In this document: in pieces, positions 22,270 to 23,787 of the stretch
How positions within the stretch are numbered: position 1 is the stretch's first letter
Layout: each line of letters starts with the position of its first letter
Assembly (NCBI GenBank): GCA_050011635.1
Contig: JBEKIU010000043.1
Coordinates: 1 to 23,787 of the forward strand
Source: Bog-756 sp050011635
GTDB taxonomy: Bacteria > Actinomycetota > Acidimicrobiia > Acidimicrobiales > RAAP-2
Length of the DNA stretch: 23,787 nt
Reading direction: 5' to 3'
The notes under the pieces: model-generated
The model's database searches: none
Told to the model about the DNA's origin: nothing
The model's input: only the letters and a program-made list of their open reading frames with translations
Program-made: the position numbers and the translations under genes

Positions 22270-23703
22270 GTGCCCCCCGACCCACACGCACCCTGCCTCA
22301 TCGGCGTGGCCCGTCACACCTGGCGCCAGGAGCCGGCGCCGGAGCCCCTGTCCATGTGGGAGACGGTGGCCCGTTCGGCCGCGGCAGACGCAGGGTGTCC
22401 GGATGTGCTCACCGGATTGCAGAGCCTCCAGGTCGTCTTCTGCCAGTCGTGGGAGTACGACGATCCCTGCACCAGGCTGGCCGAACGGCTGGGCGCCGAT
22501 CCGGGGCTGCGCTCCTACTCGGGGCTCGGGGGCTCGGTACCGGTCCGCCTGGTGTCCGAAGCGGCCGAGGCCATGGCCCGCGGCGAGCTCGACCTGGCCC
22601 TCGTGGTGGGGGGCGAAGCCCTGGCCACCCGACGTCACCTGCCCGATCCGCCGTGGTCATCCCCACCGGCCGGGGCCCGCCCCTTCCCGCTGACCGTCGA
22701 CCGGCAGGAAGCTGCCAACGGCATCTACCAGGCCTATCTGACCTTCGCGCTGCTGGATACGGCCCGCCGCGCCCATCTGGGGCGCTCTCCGGCCGACCAC
22801 CACGACCATCTCGGCCGTCTCCTCGCCCCCATGACCGAGGTGGCCGCCTCCCAGCCGGAGCACGCCTGGTTCCCGACGGTCCGGGACGCGACGGAGATCA
22901 CGACTCCCTCGCCGTCGAACCGGATGGTGGCCACGCCCTACACCAAGCTCATGACGGCCATCATGGACGTCGACATGGCGGCCGCGGTGCTGGTGGCTAC
23001 CTCGGAGCGAGCCGATGCGCTGGGCGTGGCCCCCGACAAACGTGTCTACCTCCGCGGCACCGGCGGGTCCGAGGAGCCCTCCACCATGGCGGCGAGGCCG
23101 GAGCCGTGGCGGTCGCCGGCCATGGAGGCGGCCATGGCCGCAGCCCTCGGGCCGGCCTCCATCGACGACGTGGGCCACCTCGACCTCTACTCCTGCTTTG
23201 CCAGCTCCCTTTCGTTCGCCCGTGACGCCCTCGGCATCGGCATCGGGGACGACCGTGGCCTCACCGTCACCGGTGGCCTTCCCTATCACGGCGGGCCGGG
23301 CAGCAATTACGACACTCACGCGTTGGCAGCCATGGCCGAGACCCTCCGCCGCGATCCGGGCGCACTGGGCCTGATCAGTGGGATCGGCATGCACATGACC
23401 AGCCACAGCGCCATCGTGTTGTCGACCACGCCCGGGCCCTTCGCTCCCGCCGCGCCGGCTCCCGCCCCAGACCCACCCACGGTCCCGGTCACCACGGGCG
23501 CGGTCGGCCGGGCACGGGTGGTCACCTACTCCACCGTGTACTCACGCGAGGGACCCCAGTGGACAGCGCTCATCTGCGACCTCCCCGACGGATCACGGTG
23601 CTACGCCCGGCTCGAGGAGGCATCCGACGACGACGTGGACCTGGTCGGCCAACCGGTCACCCTGGCTCCGGGGCCGAGGGGCGCCACTCTGGCCCGTCTC
23701 TGA
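22270..23703 (+). CDS. Acetyl-CoA acetyltransferase-like thiolase (TLP1 type with extra C-terminal domain)
   Basis: A 477-residue thiolase-like protein of the actinobacterial TLP1 type. Family blocks include FPTVRDATEITTPSPSNRMV (201-220), PYTKLMTAIMDVDMAAA (223-239), LDLYSCFASS (304-313) and PYHGGPGSNYDTHALA (338-353). Residues about 405-470 form the additional C-terminal beta domain (GRARVVTYSTVYSREG then GSRCYARLE). Where canonical thiolases have the acyl-accepting cysteine, the sequence reads YSGLGGSVPVRL (83-94) without one, as is common in this subgroup. Catalysis is therefore uncertain; C309 is conserved but in a different position. The start is a GTG 1 nt after the acyl-CoA dehydrogenase stop, so the two are co-transcribed, consistent with a role after dehydrogenation. 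A Pro/Ala linker (391-403) joins the domains. Confidence 0.9.
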   Translation: MPPDPHAPCLIGVARHTWRQEPAPEPLSMWETVARSAAADAGCPDVLTGLQSLQVVFCQSWEYDDPCTRLAERLGADPGLRSYSGLGGSVPVRLVSEAAEAMARGELDLALVVGGEALATRRHLPDPPWSSPPAGARPFPLTVDRQEAANGIYQAYLTFALLDTARRAHLGRSPADHHDHLGRLLAPMTEVAASQPEHAWFPTVRDATEITTPSPSNRMVATPYTKLMTAIMDVDMAAAVLVATSERADALGVAPDKRVYLRGTGGSEEPSTMAARPEPWRSPAMEAAMAAALGPASIDDVGHLDLYSCFASSLSFARDALGIGIGDDRGLTVTGGLPYHGGPGSNYDTHALAAMAETLRRDPGALGLISGIGMHMTSHSAIVLSTTPGPFAPAAPAPAPDPPTVPVTTGAVGRARVVTYSTVYSREGPQWTALICDLPDGSRCYARLEEASDDDVDLVGQPVTLAPGPRGATLARL

Positions 23704-23757
23704 GCTGGTGGTGACGGCGAACGGCGCCGGCAGTCGCCTGCCCAGGGACACCCCGCC

Positions 23758-23777
23758 TATCATCCATGCGGGCCGTG
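23758..23777 (+). promoter_or_regulatory. Possible promoter for a gene beyond the right edge
   Basis: TATCAT (23758-23763) is a good -10-like box close to ATG (23766) and GTG (23775). The open frame after the GTG reaches the window end, but too little is visible to call a gene. Confidence 0.2.
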
Positions 23778-23787
23778 CCGGCGGCCT

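Noticed and set aside
1..23787. tRNA, rRNA, CRISPR array, transposase or integrase
   Set aside because: Nothing of the kind was recognised on either strand; structured RNAs without strong sequence motifs could still be missed by eye.

Overview
The window is high-GC, gene-dense DNA with many GTG starts, 4-bp start/stop overlaps and little intergenic space. The families present (LLM-class F420-type flavin oxidoreductase, DrrA/DrrB-like ABC exporter, several acyl-CoA dehydrogenases and thiolase-like proteins, a class-I P450, a DUF35/lipid-transfer-protein thiolase pair) point to a free-living actinomycete. I would guess an Acidimicrobiia-like soil or aquatic lineage, but no rRNA or marker gene is present to prove it. 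Several genes have a TANNNT-type -10 box only 6-8 nt before the start codon, which is the layout of leaderless actinobacterial transcripts.

Layout. 1-3736 (minus): a GH13 alpha-glucosidase-type enzyme running off the left edge, a PhyH-type Fe(II)/2-oxoglutarate dioxygenase whose low-complexity tail runs into the GH13 gene one frame out, and a membrane-anchored periplasmic binding protein. 3944-8790 (plus): an ABC-2 exporter (ATPase and permease), a LmbE/PIG-L-type deacetylase preceded by a 12-codon overlapping ORF, an SDR and a zinc alcohol dehydrogenase. 8832-11332: an FGGY sugar kinase (minus) diverging from a D-2-hydroxyacid dehydrogenase (plus). 11377-13031 (plus): a DUF35 zinc-ribbon/OB protein coupled to an SCP-x/Ltp2-like thiolase-fold protein. 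13032-13290 is a noncoding gap between convergent genes and holds a 68-bp inverted repeat. 13291-15497 (minus): a soluble two-subunit GMC flavoprotein dehydrogenase. 15536-23703: a P450 diverging from a TetR regulator, a PaaK-like CoA ligase, an LLM oxidoreductase, two divergent acyl-CoA dehydrogenases and a TLP1-type thiolase-like protein.

How the genes may work together (inference). The left half looks like uptake or processing and oxidation of a glycoside, sugar or polyol: glycosidase, deacetylase, SDR and ADH, FGGY kinase, hydroxyacid dehydrogenase. The right half reads as a degradation route for a hydrophobic, probably cyclic or branched carboxylic acid: P450 hydroxylation, CoA activation, desaturation by a possible hetero-oligomeric acyl-CoA dehydrogenase in which one subunit lacks its catalytic glutamate, then carbon-carbon cleavage by thiolase or retro-aldolase-like enzymes. 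No RNA gene, CRISPR array, transposase or integrase was recognised.
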